Shown: piece after piece, positions 1 through 8,019 of the stretch
Numbering within the stretch: position 1 is the stretch's first letter
Layout of the letters: every line of letters starts with the position of its first letter
NCBI RefSeq assembly: GCF_002803515.1
Contig: NZ_PHQX01000001.1
Span: 1,922,001-1,986,000, forward strand
Direction of reading: 5' to 3'
DNA length: 64,000 bases
Origin: Stenotrophomonas lactitubi
GTDB lineage: Bacteria > Pseudomonadota > Gammaproteobacteria > Xanthomonadales > Xanthomonadaceae
Program-made: the position numbers and the translations under genes
The notes under the pieces: generated by a model
Told to the model about the DNA's origin: nothing
The model's input: only the letters and a program-made list of their open reading frames with translations
The model's database searches: none

Positions 1-148
1 ACAGGCAGCGCGCCACCAGCGAGTAGAGATGGACGATGCGGCCGCTGCCGGGATCCTGCAGCGCGTTGACATCCAGCAGGTCGAAACGGCCGTTGTCAGG
101 CACTGGACGCGAGGGGCGAAGCGGAGAGGACGATGGCTGCAGGTTCAC
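1..148 (-). CDS. Unidentified protein, partial (runs off left edge)
   Basis: An open frame on the minus strand has an in-frame stop just upstream and a GTG at 148-146 as its only obvious start. It continues to the window edge without a stop (49 codons). The visible N-terminus is rich in Ser and Pro, followed by a stretch (DNGRFDLLDVNALQDPGSG, then RIVHLYSLVARCL) that looks like folded protein with a hydrophobic strand. I do not recognise the family. No good ribosome binding site precedes the GTG, so the start is uncertain. It lies 71 bases downstream of the epimerase gene on the same strand and might be cotranscribed with the sigma-factor operon. Confidence 0.35.
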   Translation of the reverse strand, partial: MNLQPSSSPLRPSRPVPDNGRFDLLDVNALQDPGSGRIVHLYSLVARCL

Positions 149-219
149 GTCGATGCGTCACAGAAGGAGGAGCCTCGACTGTAGTTGCCGCGATGTGCAG
201 CAGATGTGCACCACGGTCC

Positions 220-903
220 TCAGCCTGCGGAAGCAGAACCCAGTCGATTGATCTGCGCACATTCCAGCACTGCTGGCGGGTCCGGCATCGTCGCCAGCAC
301 GATCATCGCGCGGCCAATGGCCTCGTTGCTGGTCACCAGCGAAGGCAGGACGCGGCCCGCCGCCGCCATCAAGGGGCCGCCGAAGCGGTACAGCGGCTTC
401 AATGCCGCATGACGGGTGCCGGTTCCCGCCACCGGGCGTACCCCGGCTGGACGCAGCATGACGGTGCGCACCGCGAGCTGCGCCAGCGCGGCCTCGGTCT
501 CGCCCTTGATGCGCAGCGGCATGATCCGGCTGTGTGGATTGGCGTGGGCGCCAGAGACATACAGGAACCGGCCGTCCGGATTCGCTTCCGCCCACGCTGC
601 AGCCACAGCCAGAGTGGCATCGAGCGTCACCTTCCGATACTCATCCTCAGCGGTGCCGACCGGTGGCGCGCCGGCGCAGTAGAAACAGGCATCGAATCCG
701 GCCAACTGCGGGCTCACGTTGCGGGCCTGCTGGAAATCCGCGAGCACGATCTGCTCGATTCGAGCGTCCAGCCCGGCCTTGCTGCGGACCAAGGCTGCGG
801 TCCGCGCAACCTGCGGCGAAGCGAGGCAGGCACGGGCAACGCCCTGCCCGACCAGTCCGGTTGCACCGGTCAGCAGAATCCGCAGCGGGCGTGTTTCGTG
901 CAT
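220..903 (-). CDS. NAD(P)-dependent epimerase/dehydratase-like protein
   Basis: A 227-residue Rossmann-fold protein of the atypical short-chain dehydrogenase (NmrA/epimerase-like) type. The nucleotide-binding glycine motif GATGLVG is at residues 13-19, just after the first strand (LRILLT). A hydrophobic strand with FLYVSGAH follows near the middle. The substrate is unknown. The chosen ATG at 903 has an AAGG ribosome binding site and leaves a 19-base gap after the anti-sigma gene; the frame is open further upstream, but that extension overlaps the anti-sigma gene and is not protein-like. Its place as third gene of the sigma/anti-sigma operon suggests a role in the same membrane or oxidative stress response (inference). 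Confidence 0.8.
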   Translation of the reverse strand: MHETRPLRILLTGATGLVGQGVARACLASPQVARTAALVRSKAGLDARIEQIVLADFQQARNVSPQLAGFDACFYCAGAPPVGTAEDEYRKVTLDATLAVAAAWAEANPDGRFLYVSGAHANPHSRIMPLRIKGETEAALAQLAVRTVMLRPAGVRPVAGTGTRHAALKPLYRFGGPLMAAAGRVLPSLVTSNEAIGRAMIVLATMPDPPAVLECAQINRLGSASAG

Positions 904-922
904 GCGTTGACCTTGAAGAAGA

Positions 923-1597
923 CTAGAGTTTGACGAAGCGCTGGATTTTTCGGGCCAGCCAACCGCTGAACACCAGCGGCGCGTCCAGCGCGGAAACGCA
1001 GATACACGGTACACCAGGCGCCGTTACCGGCTGGTGCTCGACGTCCTCGTCCAGGTCTGCAACATCGCCGGGCGCGAACAGCCCCAGCGCATCATTGTAG
1101 GAGCCTCGCAGGATCTGGGTCAGTTCGCTGCGGCCGTGGCTATGCATCGGCAGGCATTTGCCCGGCGCGATCTTCAACATGATCAGCGAAGGCATCTGCT
1201 CGGCGCGGATGCAATGCACACCGGGGGCCATCCAGCGCCAGTGCAGCCGACCCAGCGAATCGCCAAAGTAAGGATGCAGCGACTTCGGCAGATGGTCCGG
1301 ATCGGCCTCGGGCCGTTCCGGCGGCATCGACCGCAGCGGGCTCGATACGATGCCGGCGTGGTCCTCACCGAGCTGCGCAAGCATTGCGTCGCGCAGCCCT
1401 GCCCGCCGCGCCTCAGCTGCCGGCGGCTGGGTCTGCTCCAGCAGTGCGGCACCGATGGCCTCCGCTTCGCGCAGGCGCTGGCGGCAGTGCGGGCACTGTT
1501 CCAGATGCGTGCCGGCGACGATGCTCAAGGGCGTCGGCAGGGCGCCGGCGGCGTAGCTCATCAACGTCGACTCATGCAGGTGATGGTGCGGATTCAT
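923..1597 (-). CDS. ChrR-type zinc anti-sigma factor with C-terminal cupin
   Basis: A 224-residue anti-sigma factor of the ChrR family. The N-terminal zinc anti-sigma domain has the ligand set His6, His31, Cys35 and Cys38 (HLEQCPHC), at the same numbering as ChrR of Rhodobacter sphaeroides. The C-terminal cupin has His152, His154 and Glu158 (MHSHGRSE) and His188, matching the second metal site that ChrR needs to respond to singlet oxygen. It should hold the adjacent ECF sigma factor inactive in the cytoplasm and release it on oxidative membrane stress (established for the family, inferred here). Its ATG overlaps the sigma gene stop by four bases (ATGA), so the two are translationally coupled. 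Confidence 0.93.
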   Translation of the reverse strand: MNPHHHLHESTLMSYAAGALPTPLSIVAGTHLEQCPHCRQRLREAEAIGAALLEQTQPPAAEARRAGLRDAMLAQLGEDHAGIVSSPLRSMPPERPEADPDHLPKSLHPYFGDSLGRLHWRWMAPGVHCIRAEQMPSLIMLKIAPGKCLPMHSHGRSELTQILRGSYNDALGLFAPGDVADLDEDVEHQPVTAPGVPCICVSALDAPLVFSGWLARKIQRFVKL

Positions 1598-2217
1598 GAT
1601 GCACCCCCGACCTTCGACTGCAACTGCAGGAACGCTCGTCGCAGGTGCGACTTGACCGTACCCAGCGGCATGCCCAGCGCCTGTGCGATCTCGCTGTGGC
1701 TCTTGGCCTCGAAATAGGACATCCGCACCAGGCGCGCCTGTGTGGCCGGCAACTCGTTGATACGCTGGCGCAGACGGGCATGATCGGCAAACTGTTCGGC
1801 GCTGCTGCGTTCGCTGACATCTCCAGCGGCAGCATCCTCCACCGCCTCCTGCACCTGCATCCAGCTGCGCTCACGGCGCACGCGGTCGATGTGCAGGTTG
1901 CGGCCGATGCGGTACAGCCAGGTGCTCAGCGCGCCCTGCGCAGGATCGAATTCGGACGCGCGCAGCCACAGGCGCAGCAGGCACTCCTGGGCCAGTTCTT
2001 CGGCCACCGCCGCAGGTGCGCCAAGGCCGCGCAGGTAGATGCACAGGCGCGGCATGAAATGGTCGTAGATGCGCATGAAACAGTCACGGTCGCGCAGCCG
2101 GGCGACGCCGTCCATCTCGCCATTCCAGTTCGTCGGCTCGTTGCTGGGCTGCTGTGAACTGGACACGATCCGCGCGGTGTCAAAGGAAAGAGAGGGGCTG
2201 GCGGGAGGACGGTACAT
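1594..2217 (-). CDS. ECF sigma factor (RpoE/ECF11-like, ChrR-controlled)
   Basis: A 207-residue extracytoplasmic-function sigma factor. Region 2 includes RIYDHFMPRLCIYLRGLG and EELAQECLLRLW. Region 4 carries the helix-turn-helix HSEIAQALGMPLGTVKSHL near the C-terminus. Partnering with the ChrR-like anti-sigma factor places it in the RpoE/ECF11 group that answers singlet oxygen and lipid damage. A promoter matching those of its presumed targets lies at 2284-2256, so it is probably autoregulated. The ATG at 2217 lacks a clear ribosome binding site. A start at the internal Met in NGEMDGVARL (residue 35) is possible and would remove the Ser-rich N-terminus. Confidence 0.93.
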   Translation of the reverse strand: MYRPPASPSLSFDTARIVSSSQQPSNEPTNWNGEMDGVARLRDRDCFMRIYDHFMPRLCIYLRGLGAPAAVAEELAQECLLRLWLRASEFDPAQGALSTWLYRIGRNLHIDRVRRERSWMQVQEAVEDAAAGDVSERSSAEQFADHARLRQRINELPATQARLVRMSYFEAKSHSEIAQALGMPLGTVKSHLRRAFLQLQSKVGGAS

Positions 2218-2255
2218 CGGCGGGGGCAGCCGTTGAGTGAAGAGGAGTCCTTGTC

Positions 2256-2284
2256 TCTACGCACAGCAGCACCGGTTGGATGCA
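2256..2284 (-). promoter_or_regulatory. ECF sigma promoter for the sigma/anti-sigma operon
   Basis: Read on the minus strand: TGCATCCA (2284-2277), 15 bases, then CGTAGA (2261-2256), about 38 bases before the sigma ATG. The same two boxes at the same spacing occur at 2304-2332 and 3153-3181 on the plus strand. This copy faces outward from the 2304 copy, so the two sigma-type promoters are back to back within 77 bases. Confidence 0.75.
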
Positions 2285-2303
2285 CCCCGGATGGGCGCCA
2301 GCG

Positions 2304-2332
2304 TGCATCCAGCCGGTGCCACCGCCCGTACA
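2304..2332 (+). promoter_or_regulatory. ECF sigma promoter for the secreted protein at 2362
   Basis: TGCATCCA (2304-2311), 15 bases, CGTACA (2327-2332). Transcription would start near 2338-2340, about 22 bases before the ATG at 2362. This supports that internal start over the longer upstream open frame, which would run through the promoter itself. Confidence 0.72.
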
Positions 2333-2361
2333 GCCGGGCAAGCCTCCCATGGATCGCCCCG

Positions 2362-3129
2362 ATGCGTGTTGCCTGGTTGTTGATGGTTGCCCCCTGCGCC
2401 GCCGGTGCGGCGCCGCTATTGCGTTCGGAGGGCGTTGCCACCCTACCCGATGGAACCGCCGCCTACCGCGAAGTGCATTGGCAGCGCGGCGCCGGCGATG
2501 GCAGCGAGCGCTGGGTGGAGTACCTCTGCCCTGCAGGGCAGCCCTTCGCCCGCAAACAGATGCCCGCCGCCGCGCGGCTGCAGGCGCGGGGCTATGTGCT
2601 GCAGGACGCCCGCAGCGGCCAGGCGGCCCGCGTGGTGGTCGGCCGCGACGGGGTGCAGGTCGACTGGAAGGAAGACAGGTCTTCGCCATCACGAACGAAG
2701 CAGCTGCCTCTACCGGCGGATGCCGTGATCGACGTCGGCTTCGATGCCGCCGTACGGGCCCACTGGCAGACGCTGTTGGGTGGTACGCCGGTCAGCCTGC
2801 CCTTTCTGGTCCCCGGGCGGCAGCGCTTCTATCCCGTGCAGGTGCAGTACCGCGGCCTGGTGCGCTGGCAAGGGCTTGCCGCCCATGCGGTGGAGGTCCG
2901 CCTTGATACCTGGTTCGGGGCGGTGGCGCCGCGTCTTTCGCTGGTCTACGCCGATGCCGATCGCCGTCTGCTGGAGTTCCGCGGCACCAGCAATCTGCGC
3001 GATGCGCGTGGCGATTATCCGCAGGTGACCGTGCGCTTCTCGGCACCCGCAACGGAACGACCGGAGCAACGCTGGCGCGATGAACTGCAGCGACCGCTGG
3101 TATCGAGCTGCGTTGTGACAACCAAGTGA
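2362..3129 (+). CDS. Secreted protein of unknown function
   Basis: A 255-residue protein starting MRVAWLLMVAPCAAGAAP, a short signal peptide with an Ala-x-Ala-like cleavage region, so it is probably periplasmic. The rest is rich in alternating hydrophobic residues and Arg, with aromatic strand-like segments (YPVQVQYRGLVRW, VEVRLDTWFGAV), suggesting a beta-rich fold. I recognise no catalytic motif and no named family. The frame is open upstream to 2233, but the promoter at 2304-2332 lies inside that extension, so the start at 2362 was chosen. It sits between the divergent sigma gene and the lipid operon and has its own copy of the sigma promoter, so it is likely a direct target of the ECF factor. 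Confidence 0.75.
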   Translation: MRVAWLLMVAPCAAGAAPLLRSEGVATLPDGTAAYREVHWQRGAGDGSERWVEYLCPAGQPFARKQMPAAARLQARGYVLQDARSGQAARVVVGRDGVQVDWKEDRSSPSRTKQLPLPADAVIDVGFDAAVRAHWQTLLGGTPVSLPFLVPGRQRFYPVQVQYRGLVRWQGLAAHAVEVRLDTWFGAVAPRLSLVYADADRRLLEFRGTSNLRDARGDYPQVTVRFSAPATERPEQRWRDELQRPLVSSCVVTTK

Positions 3130-3152
3130 AAACACAGACGGATGCGATCCAC

Positions 3153-3181
3153 TGCATCCAACCTGCACTACTACACGTAGA
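3153..3181 (+). promoter_or_regulatory. ECF sigma promoter for the lipid-modification operon
   Basis: TGCATCCA (3153-3160), 15 bases, CGTAGA (3176-3181). The expected transcript would begin about 26 bases before the desaturase ATG at 3214. Identical in the first box and in spacing to the two promoters at 2256-2332. Confidence 0.75.
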
Positions 3182-3213
3182 GGTAGGCAATCGACTCCCT
3201 CGGGCTTCCGTCC

Positions 3214-4170
3214 ATGGCATCCGCAGCGCCTCCACTCCGCAGACGTTCGCGCCTGTTGCGTACCTTCCAGCGCTGGTTCGATACCGATGCCGGAAGCGAA
3301 GCGGCGGCCGACGGTGGCCAGGGTGACCGCATCGACTGGCTGCGCGCCCTGCCCTTCGCGCTGCTGCATGTGGCCTGCCTCGGGGTGATCTGGGTAGGCG
3401 TGTCCTGGACGGCCGTCGCGGTCGCGGTGTTCCTGTACGCGATCAGGATGTTCGCCATCACCGCGTTCTATCACCGCTACTTCTCTCACCGTACCTTCGA
3501 GGCATCGCGCACCGTGCAGTTCGTGTTCGCGGTCATCGGTGCCGCCAGCGTGCAGCGTGGCCCCCTCTGGTGGGCAGCCCACCACCGCCATCACCACCGC
3601 CACGCGGATCAACCGCAGGACCCGCACTCCCCTCGCCAGGGCGGATTCTGGCGCAGCCACATGGGATGGTTCCTCACCCGCGGCGCCTTTGCCACCGATC
3701 TGCAGCGCATTCCCGATCTGGCCAAATACCCTGAGCTGCGCTGGCTGGACCGGTTCGACACCGTGGTTCCGGTGTTGCTGGCCGCTGCCTTGTACGGCCT
3801 CGGTGCGGTACTGGAGCGCGTGGCCCCGGCCTTGCATACCTCCGGCCCACAGCTGCTGGTCTGGGGCTTCTTCATCTCCACCGTCGTGCTGTTCCATGCC
3901 ACGGTCACCATCAATTCGTTGGCGCACCGCTTCGGCCGGCGCCGCTTCGAGACCCGCGATGACAGCCGCAACAACCTGTGGCTGGCCCTGCTGACCTTCG
4001 GCGAGGGCTGGCACAACAACCATCACTTCTTCCCCGGCACCGCGCGCCAGGGCTTCCGCTGGTGGGAGATCGACATCAGCTGGTATGGCCTGCGGGTGAT
4101 GGCCGCGCTGGGCCTGGTGAAGGGCCTCAAGCCGATCCCGGCCTGGGTATTGGCCAAGGCGAGGCACTGA
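3214..4170 (+). CDS. Membrane fatty acid desaturase (acyl-CoA/lipid delta-9 type)
   Basis: A 318-residue integral membrane di-iron desaturase. The three histidine boxes are present: HRYFSH near residue 88, AHHRHHHRH near 122-130, and HNNHH near 267-271. Hydrophobic segments lie before box 1 and between boxes 2 and 3. The length and box spacing fit the stearoyl-CoA desaturase-like family, which introduces a cis double bond into acyl chains using oxygen. It is the first gene of an eight-gene operon (one-base gap to the FAD protein) driven by the ECF promoter. It may create the unsaturated chains on which the downstream Cfa-type enzymes act (inference). Confidence 0.92.
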   Translation: MASAAPPLRRRSRLLRTFQRWFDTDAGSEAAADGGQGDRIDWLRALPFALLHVACLGVIWVGVSWTAVAVAVFLYAIRMFAITAFYHRYFSHRTFEASRTVQFVFAVIGAASVQRGPLWWAAHHRHHHRHADQPQDPHSPRQGGFWRSHMGWFLTRGAFATDLQRIPDLAKYPELRWLDRFDTVVPVLLAAALYGLGAVLERVAPALHTSGPQLLVWGFFISTVVLFHATVTINSLAHRFGRRRFETRDDSRNNLWLALLTFGEGWHNNHHFFPGTARQGFRWWEIDISWYGLRVMAALGLVKGLKPIPAWVLAKARH

Positions 4171-4171
4171 C

Positions 4172-5449
4172 ATGCGCATCGCGATCATCGGTTCCGGCAT
4201 CGCCGGTCTGGCCAGCGCGTGGTGGCTGGACGGCGAGCATGACGTCACCCTGTTCGAGGCCAACGACTACCTGGGCGGCCATACCCACACCCATGAGGTG
4301 ACGGTGGACGGACGCAGGATGGAGGTCGATACCGGGTTCATCGTCTTCAATCCGCACCACTACCCGCTGCTGTCGGCACTGTTCGATGAACTTGGCGTGG
4401 CCTCACAGCCCACCACGATGAGTTTCTCGATGCACAGCGAGCGCAGCGGCGTGGAATACAACGCCACGTCGCTGGATGGACTTTTCTGCCAGCGCCGCAA
4501 TCTGCTCTCACCGCGCTTCTGGGGGATGCTGGCCGACCTGCGGCGTTTCTATCGTGACGCACCCCTGCTGCTCGGCGAGGAGAAGGGGCCTACGCTGGGC
4601 CAATACCTGCACAGCCAGCGCTATGGCGAGGCGTTCGTGCAGGAGCATCTGCTGCCGATGGCCTCTGCGCTGTGGTCGTCACCGACGGCGCAGGTGCTGG
4701 ACTTCCCGGCGCGCTACCTGGCGCAGTTCATGGCCAACCACCAGATGTTGCAGATGACCGGGCGCGCGTCCTGGCGCGTGGTCAAGGGCGGTTCGGCCCG
4801 CTATGTGGATGCCCTGCGTGCACGCTGGCGGGTACACGAGCGGCTGGAATGCCCGGTGCACGCGGTCGAGCGCATGCCCTGGGGCGCGCGTGTGCACACG
4901 GCGAACGGTATCGAAGGCTTCGATGAGGTTATTCTGGCCTGCCACAGCGACCAGGCCCTGGCGCTGCTGGCCGACGCCGACCCGGTTGAGCAGGCGGTGC
5001 TCGGTGCGATCCGCTACCAGCCCAATGAGGCGGTGCTGCACACCGATGCCTCGCTGCTGCCCGCCAACCGCAAGGCCTGGGCGGCCTGGAACGCGCATGT
5101 GCCGCGCGACCCCGCTGCGCCCTGCACGGTCAGCTACTGCATGAACCTGCTGCAGGGGCTGCCCGGCGACACTCCGTTGGTGGTGACCCTCAACCGCAGC
5201 GAGGCCATCGATCCGGCCAAGGTACTGCGGCGCCTGCACTACGCACATCCGGTACATGACCACGGCGCAGTACAGGCACAGCAGCGTTGGGCCGAGGTGC
5301 AGGGACATCGCCACACATGGTTCGCGGGTGCGTACTGGGGCTGGGGTTTCCACGAGGACGGCATCCGCAGTGCCCGCCGCGTGGTCGACGCGCTGCAGGC
5401 ACGCTCATTCCGCTGCCACAGCGCGCAGCAAGCGGAGGTGCCCGCGTGA
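4172..5449 (+). CDS. FAD-dependent amine oxidase-like protein (COG2907 type)
   Basis: A 425-residue flavoprotein. The dinucleotide-binding motif IIGSGIAGLASAWWL begins at about residue 4, followed by the acidic strand end DVTLFEANDYLGGHTHTHEV typical of the flavin amine oxidase/phytoene desaturase superfamily. The C-terminal FAD-contacting part includes WFAGAYWGWGFHEDGIRSA. This family regularly sits beside DUF1365 and cyclopropane fatty acid synthase genes and is thought to act on membrane acyl chains. The gene begins one base after the desaturase stop and overlaps DUF1365 by four bases (GTGA). The exact reaction here is not known. Confidence 0.9.
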   Translation: MRIAIIGSGIAGLASAWWLDGEHDVTLFEANDYLGGHTHTHEVTVDGRRMEVDTGFIVFNPHHYPLLSALFDELGVASQPTTMSFSMHSERSGVEYNATSLDGLFCQRRNLLSPRFWGMLADLRRFYRDAPLLLGEEKGPTLGQYLHSQRYGEAFVQEHLLPMASALWSSPTAQVLDFPARYLAQFMANHQMLQMTGRASWRVVKGGSARYVDALRARWRVHERLECPVHAVERMPWGARVHTANGIEGFDEVILACHSDQALALLADADPVEQAVLGAIRYQPNEAVLHTDASLLPANRKAWAAWNAHVPRDPAAPCTVSYCMNLLQGLPGDTPLVVTLNRSEAIDPAKVLRRLHYAHPVHDHGAVQAQQRWAEVQGHRHTWFAGAYWGWGFHEDGIRSARRVVDALQARSFRCHSAQQAEVPA

Positions 5450-6213
5450 GCGCCAGCGCCATCTACTTCGGCCACGTCGAGCATCGTCGCTACCACCCGC
5501 ATGCGCACGCGTTCCGCTACCCGATCGCGCAGCTGCTGCTGGACCTCGACGAGCTGGACCAGGTATTCGCCGGGCGCTGGCTGTGGTCGGTCGGGCGCCG
5601 CAACCTGGCAGAGTTCCGCCGCAGCGACTACTTCGGTGATCCCGCCCTCTCCCTGGCCGACGCCGTGCGGGATCATGCCGCCGCGGTGCTCGGGCGGCGC
5701 CCCGACGGCCCGGTTCGCCTGCTGAGCCACCTGCGTTTCGGCGGCCACGTGTTCAATCCGGTCAGCTTCTACTACTGCTATCAGGCTGACGGGGAAACCC
5801 TGGACTGCATCGTCGCCGAGATCACCAATACCCCGTGGAAGGAACGGCACGCCTACGTGCTGCCGGTCGCAACCGCGGTGCAGCAGGGTCGCGCCCTGCG
5901 CTGGCAGTTCGACAAGGCCTTCCACGTTTCCCCCTTCATGCCGATGGATTGCGCCTACGACTGGCGCTTTACCGCGCCCGCTGACGACCTGCGTGTGCAC
6001 ATGCAGGTCTGGCGCGACGGCCAACGCCAGTTCGATGCCACCCAGAGCATGCAGCGGCGGCCCATTGATGCCCGCGGACTTGCCCGGGTGCTGGCCGGCT
6101 ACCCCTTGATGAGCGCGCAGGTGGTCGCCGCCATCCATTGGCAGGCACTGCGCCTCTGGCTCAAGCGCAACCCTGTGCACGACCATCCTTCCCTCGCCGA
6201 GAAACCGCGATGA
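5446..6213 (+). CDS. DUF1365 domain protein
   Basis: A 255-residue DUF1365 (COG3496) protein. The start is a GTG at 5446 overlapping the stop of the FAD oxidase gene; the product begins VSASAIYFGHVEHRRYHPHAHAFRY, the usual N-terminus of the family. The conserved core FGGHVFNPVSFYYCY is clear. Its biochemical role is not established, but it almost always accompanies Cfa-like methyltransferases and the COG2907 oxidase. It probably helps in modifying unsaturated phospholipid chains. It overlaps the next gene by four bases (ATGA). Confidence 0.9.
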   Translation: MSASAIYFGHVEHRRYHPHAHAFRYPIAQLLLDLDELDQVFAGRWLWSVGRRNLAEFRRSDYFGDPALSLADAVRDHAAAVLGRRPDGPVRLLSHLRFGGHVFNPVSFYYCYQADGETLDCIVAEITNTPWKERHAYVLPVATAVQQGRALRWQFDKAFHVSPFMPMDCAYDWRFTAPADDLRVHMQVWRDGQRQFDATQSMQRRPIDARGLARVLAGYPLMSAQVVAAIHWQALRLWLKRNPVHDHPSLAEKPR

Positions 6214-7475
6214 ACGAAATGACCCCCTCGGCCACCCTGCCCCAGCCCGGCACCCTGGACTCGTTCCTGCGCCGACGCCTGCTGGCCCAGCTTGCGCCGC
6301 TGCACAACGGGCGTCTGTGCGTGCGCGATGCGTTTGGAGAAGTGCAGTTGGGTAACGCAGGAAGCGACCTGCAGGTCACCGTGACCATCGATGACCCGGC
6401 GTTCTACCGCAAGGTGGCGGCGAACGGCAGCGTTGGCGCCGGCGAGAGCTACATCAACGGTGATTGGCGCTGCGACGACCTGGTGGCGCTGGTGCAGCTG
6501 CTGGTCCGCAACCGCGACCTGCTGGATGGCATGGAACGCGGGCCGGCGCGCATCGGCGGCTGGCTGCTGCGCGGCTGGAACCGGCTGCGGCGCAACAGCC
6601 GCGAAGGCAGCCGTCGCAACATCGCCGCCCATTATGACCTGGGCAATGATTTCTTCGCCCTGTTCCTGTCGCCGGACCTGATGTACTCCTCCGCGCTGTT
6701 CACCGATGCCGGTGACTCACTGGAAAGCGCGTCGCGACGCAAGCTGGACCGCATCTGCCAGCAGCTGCGACTGCAGCCGGGTGATCGCGTGGTCGAGATC
6801 GGCACCGGCTGGGGTGGCTTTGCCGTGCATGCCGCGCAGCACTACGGCTGCCATGTCACTACCACCACCATCTCCGCCGAACAGCATGCCTTGGCCGCAC
6901 GGCGGGTGGCCGATGTGGGCCTGCAGGATCGGGTGACGTTGCTGATGCAGGACTACCGCGATCTGCAGGGACAGTTCGACAAACTGGTTTCCATCGAGAT
7001 GATCGAGGCCATCGGTGCCGAGTATCTGGACACCTACATGGCCACCCTGCAGCGGCTGCTCAAGCCTGATGGGGTGGCGCTGCTGCAGGCTATCACCATC
7101 GAGGACCAGCGCTACGAACAGGCGCGGCGCAGCGTGGACTACATCAAGCGCTTCGTATTTCCAGGCAGCTTCATTCCCTCGATCAACGCCATCCTGGCCG
7201 CCAAGACCCGGGCCAGTGATCTGCAGCTGATCGCCCAGCAGGACTTCGGCCACTCCTATGCATTGACCCTGCGCGCCTGGCGGCAGCGCTTCCTCGCGCA
7301 GTTGCCTGCAGTACACGCGCAGGGCTTCGATGAGCGTTTCTGCAGGCTGTGGGAGTTCTACCTGGCCTACTGCGAAGGTGGCTTCCTGGAGCGCTCCATC
7401 GGCGTTTCCCATCTGCTGCTGGCACGCCCTGGCTACCGCCCCGAAGCGGATTCCCATGGCGAGCGGACCGGCTGA
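6210..7475 (+). CDS. Cyclopropane fatty acid synthase-like methyltransferase (first copy)
   Basis: A 421-residue SAM-dependent methyltransferase of the Cfa family (COG2230). The lipid-binding/active-site segment HYDLGNDFFALFLSPDLMYS is followed by the SAM motif VVEIGTGWGGFA near residue 195. An N-terminal domain of about 120 residues is present as in full-length Cfa. Family members add a methylene or methyl group from SAM across a cis double bond of membrane phospholipid chains. The ATG at 6210 overlaps the DUF1365 stop and was preferred over the longer frame from 6138, which is only out-of-context extension. Confidence 0.92.
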   Translation: MNEMTPSATLPQPGTLDSFLRRRLLAQLAPLHNGRLCVRDAFGEVQLGNAGSDLQVTVTIDDPAFYRKVAANGSVGAGESYINGDWRCDDLVALVQLLVRNRDLLDGMERGPARIGGWLLRGWNRLRRNSREGSRRNIAAHYDLGNDFFALFLSPDLMYSSALFTDAGDSLESASRRKLDRICQQLRLQPGDRVVEIGTGWGGFAVHAAQHYGCHVTTTTISAEQHALAARRVADVGLQDRVTLLMQDYRDLQGQFDKLVSIEMIEAIGAEYLDTYMATLQRLLKPDGVALLQAITIEDQRYEQARRSVDYIKRFVFPGSFIPSINAILAAKTRASDLQLIAQQDFGHSYALTLRAWRQRFLAQLPAVHAQGFDERFCRLWEFYLAYCEGGFLERSIGVSHLLLARPGYRPEADSHGERTG

Positions 7476-7476
7476 C

Positions 7477-8019
7477 ATGCGCCGCACCTGGGTCAACGTG
7501 AGCGGCAACCAGATGGTGTGGCTGTGCGCCGTTGCCGGCGCCGGCCGTGGCTGGCAATGGCCGGCAATGCTGTCAGCCACTGTGTACATCGGCAGCCAGC
7601 TGCTCACCTCAGCGCAGCCCCGCCTGGATCTGCGCTTGTTGCTGCTCGCGCTGGCCTGCGCATTCCTGGTGGATGGCAGCGCGGCCGCCAGTGGTGGCGT
7701 GCACTACGCCGCTGCGCCGCTGGGTTGGGTGCCGCCACCGTGGATTCTCGCCCTGTGGGCTGCCTTTGCGATGACGCTGACTGCATCGATGGCGTTCCTG
7801 CAGCGACACTGGCTGCTGCCGGTGGCCCTCGGCCTGCTGGCGCCGCTGGCGTATCTATCTGCGGCGCGCGGATTCCAGGCGGTGCATTTCACCCCCCCGG
7901 CCTGGCAGGGCGTAGCAACACTGGCGCTGGGCTGGTGCATCGCGCTGTCGCTGCTGTGCGCGGTGGCACGCCGCAGACCGCCCGGCAACCACGCCACCCC
8001 ATTGATTGGAGCAACCTGA
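7477..8019 (+). CDS. DUF2878 membrane protein
   Basis: A 180-residue integral membrane protein with five or six hydrophobic segments and the DUF2878 N-terminus (WVNVSGNQMVWLCAVAGAGRGWQWP). The function of the family is unknown. It is found next to Cfa, DUF1295 and lipocalin genes in several gammaproteobacteria. It starts two bases after the Cfa stop, and its own stop overlaps the next start (TGATG), so expression is coupled. Confidence 0.85.
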   Translation: MRRTWVNVSGNQMVWLCAVAGAGRGWQWPAMLSATVYIGSQLLTSAQPRLDLRLLLLALACAFLVDGSAAASGGVHYAAAPLGWVPPPWILALWAAFAMTLTASMAFLQRHWLLPVALGLLAPLAYLSAARGFQAVHFTPPAWQGVATLALGWCIALSLLCAVARRRPPGNHATPLIGAT

